From: Anaerobium acetethylicum
GTDB taxonomy: Bacteria; Bacillota; Clostridia; Lachnospirales; Lachnospiraceae
Direction: 5' to 3'
Assembly (NCBI RefSeq): GCF_900096945.1
Contig: NZ_FMKA01000018.1
Location: 1 to 64,000, forward strand
DNA length: 64,000 nt
Part shown: one piece after another, positions 62,804-64,000 of the stretch
How positions within the stretch are numbered: the first letter of the stretch is position 1
How the letters are laid out: each line of letters begins with the position of its first letter
The notes under the pieces: generated by a model
Database searches by the model: none
What the model saw: only the letters and a program-made list of their open reading frames with translations
What the model was told of the DNA's origin: nothing
Made by a program: the position numbers and the translations under genes

Positions 62804-62947
62804 AGATACCCCCATTGATTTGTAATGATTATGTTATAAAGACTAAAAAGTTTGACAAGGAATAAACGTTCTGCAAATAATAGTCTATCATATAAAATTA
62901 GTACTTGAAAGAAATATTTTGTAAAATCATGATGGTATGATTTTCTC

Positions 62948-63090
62948 ATAACTGTTCAGAACCCCTGTCTCGCGAGGTGTTTTTATGCTGATTTTGCATA
63001 AAAACCTGAGACATTCGTGCGCCAAATTGCTGGTTTTGCAATTTGTGTGCCTCATATGTGACTATGAAGGACTTAGTCCTGAATAGTTAC
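62948..63090. mobile_element. MITE, 143 bp, 8-bp target duplication, IS66-type ends
   Basis: The ends are ATAACTGTTCAG (62948-62959; the canonical first G is A here) and CTGAATAGTTAC (63079-63090). A perfect 8-bp duplication ATTTTCTC flanks it (62940-62947 and 63091-63098). The interior closely matches the copy at 21988-22129, including TCTCGCGAGG and the GCATAAAAA and GCAATTTG palindromes. It has no ORF. Confidence 0.93.
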
Positions 63091-63227
63091 ATTTTCTCTT
63101 TGTATAGACCATGACCGTGAAGATATGCTAATATGATATATATGATGTAAAAGAATGAAGGTATTGTACCCATGATACCTAAGGATTGCAAATTAGTATA
63201 ATCGTAAAAATAAAAGGAGGAATATCA

Positions 63228-63896
63228 ATGGCAGATCCAAGTTTTGCAGTGCTCCAGAAAGTGCGGAACGGTAAACGGACTTTTGGGATAACCCCAAGAA
63301 TTCCAGGCGGTTTCATTACTCCGGGAGATTTGATCAGGATAGCCCAGGTGGCTGAAAAATATAAGGGACAGATAAAGATAACATCAGGACAGCGCATCAC
63401 GATTTTAGGCATACAGCCGGAGGATGTTGAACTTGCATGGAAAGACCTGGGTATGGAACCGGGAGTCAGATCTTCCTATTCCGTAAAGAATGTTGAAATA
63501 TGCCCGGCTTCCTTCTGTAAAAGGGCAAAACAAAATTCCATGAAGCTCGGGCTGAGACTTGAGAAGAAGTTTTATGGCAGGCCGGCGCCAAACAGAACGA
63601 AGATTGGCGTGACTGGCTGTCTGAATGCCTGCACCAGCGCCAACAGTAAAGATATTGCAGTGCTTGCCGATCCGGAAGGATATATCATCCGGGCAGGCGG
63701 CAGCGCAGGGTTTTATCCGAGACTGCCGGATGAAATAGCGAGGGGACTCACAGAGAGCGAGGCAGAGCGCATGGTGGAAGCAGTGTTCGACTATTATGCC
63801 ACTAACGCGGAACTTGGAGATAAGCTGGGTCCCTTTATCGACAGAATCGGGCTGGAGCAGTTTATAAAAGGAACCATGGAACTATATGGTACCTGA
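63228..63896 (+). CDS. Small siroheme/4Fe-4S sulfite-nitrite reductase-type protein
   Basis: A 222-residue protein with the ferredoxin-like half domain (FGITPRIPGGFITPGDLIRI, then KITSGQRITILG) and the 4Fe-4S/siroheme site: C-x4-C in EICPASFCKRAKQN and C-x3-C in GVTGCLNACTSANS. It is much shorter than two-domain sulfite reductases and resembles the low-molecular-weight assimilatory-like group. It likely passes electrons to sulfite, nitrite or a related substrate. AAAAGGAGG lies 7 nt before the ATG. Its last two codons and TGA stop are part of a half-palindrome at 63888. An FMN reductase gene follows. Confidence 0.85.
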   Translation: MADPSFAVLQKVRNGKRTFGITPRIPGGFITPGDLIRIAQVAEKYKGQIKITSGQRITILGIQPEDVELAWKDLGMEPGVRSSYSVKNVEICPASFCKRAKQNSMKLGLRLEKKFYGRPAPNRTKIGVTGCLNACTSANSKDIAVLADPEGYIIRAGGSAGFYPRLPDEIARGLTESEAERMVEAVFDYYATNAELGDKLGPFIDRIGLEQFIKGTMELYGT

Positions 63897-63903
63897 CACC
63901 ATT
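63888..63903. repeat. Single arm of the GGTACC palindrome
   Basis: GGTACCTGACACCATT matches the left arm of the copy at 62480. It contains the TGA stop of the siroheme reductase gene. The facing arm is absent. Confidence 0.85.
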
Positions 63904-63947
63904 AAAAAAGTATAAACAATGCACACAAATTGCGAAAGGAGCTTACA

Positions 63948-64000
63948 ATGAAAGTATTATTAGTGAACGGAAGTCCCCGTAAATCGGGATGCACCTATAC
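63948..64000 (+). CDS. NAD(P)H-dependent FMN reductase / flavodoxin-like protein (start only)
   Basis: Only the first 17 codons are in the window. MKVLLVNGSPRKSGCTYT is the typical FMN-phosphate binding start (NGSPRKxGxT) of the flavodoxin-like NADPH-dependent FMN reductase family. AAAGGAG lies 7 nt before the ATG. It is probably co-transcribed with the siroheme reductase gene and may feed it electrons; this is inference. Confidence 0.75.
   Translation, partial: MKVLLVNGSPRKSGCTY

Overview
The window looks like a chromosome segment of a gut Firmicute, most likely family Lachnospiraceae. The grounds are strong AGGAGG-type ribosome binding sites, short operons of mixed sugar and redox genes, lipoprotein signal peptides, a sortase-type NPATG tail, TRAP and CUT1 sugar transporters, AraC/PucR/LacI regulators, and moderate GC. 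I see no rRNA, tRNA or CRISPR array. The species call is inference.

Layout. 1-1260: 3' part of an IS110-family transposase gene and a long non-coding tail that may hold its guide (bridge) RNA. 1268-3280: a Gfo/Idh/MocA oxidoreductase and a MecA adaptor. 3442-15533: a redox region with a 2-hydroxyacid dehydrogenase, two large old-yellow-enzyme type flavo-iron-sulfur reductases, each beside a PucR-type regulator, a hemerythrin, an SDR, an AEC transporter and a LysR regulator. 15635-19010: an SGNH hydrolase, then a decayed stretch with a membrane protein that appears to start at ATT and ends inside a 262-bp palindromic element, insertion-element debris, and a YesN/AraC-type pseudogene. 19276-24890: a dlt-like operon (adenylation enzyme, fold-III PLP enzyme, carrier protein, MBOAT acyltransferase, SGNH-like protein), probably esterifying a surface polymer with an amino acid or amine-derived group. 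25048-27194: a DUF1538 membrane protein with a tandem P-II-like protein.

27611-46080 is a rhamnogalacturonan-use locus: a 2096-residue wall-anchored acetylesterase/lyase, two AraC regulators, an ABC sugar importer, GH105, GH28, a TIM-barrel isomerase and a YesL protein. A GH31 enzyme and a complete TRAP transporter follow (to 48961). The wall enzyme deacetylates and cuts pectin outside, the ABC system imports oligomers, and GH105 and GH28 finish them inside. 49080-53738 is a LacI-controlled ribose operon in which rbsC and rbsB have been fused by an in-frame deletion, so transport is probably lost. 54700-62477 is a four-gene Wadjet-type defence operon in the order jetD-jetA-jetB-jetC. The window ends with a small siroheme reductase and the start of an FMN reductase gene.

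Two repeat families punctuate the window. One is a 41-42 bp perfect palindrome bounded by GGTACC. There are eight full copies with three different but always self-complementary cores. They mostly lie between convergent genes, where they can act as bidirectional terminators, and copies or half-copies supply the stop codon of three genes. The other is a 142-143 bp MITE with GTAAC termini and perfect 8-bp target duplications (two clean copies plus remnants), which fits IS66-type mobilisation. One clean copy sits inside the dlt-like operon.
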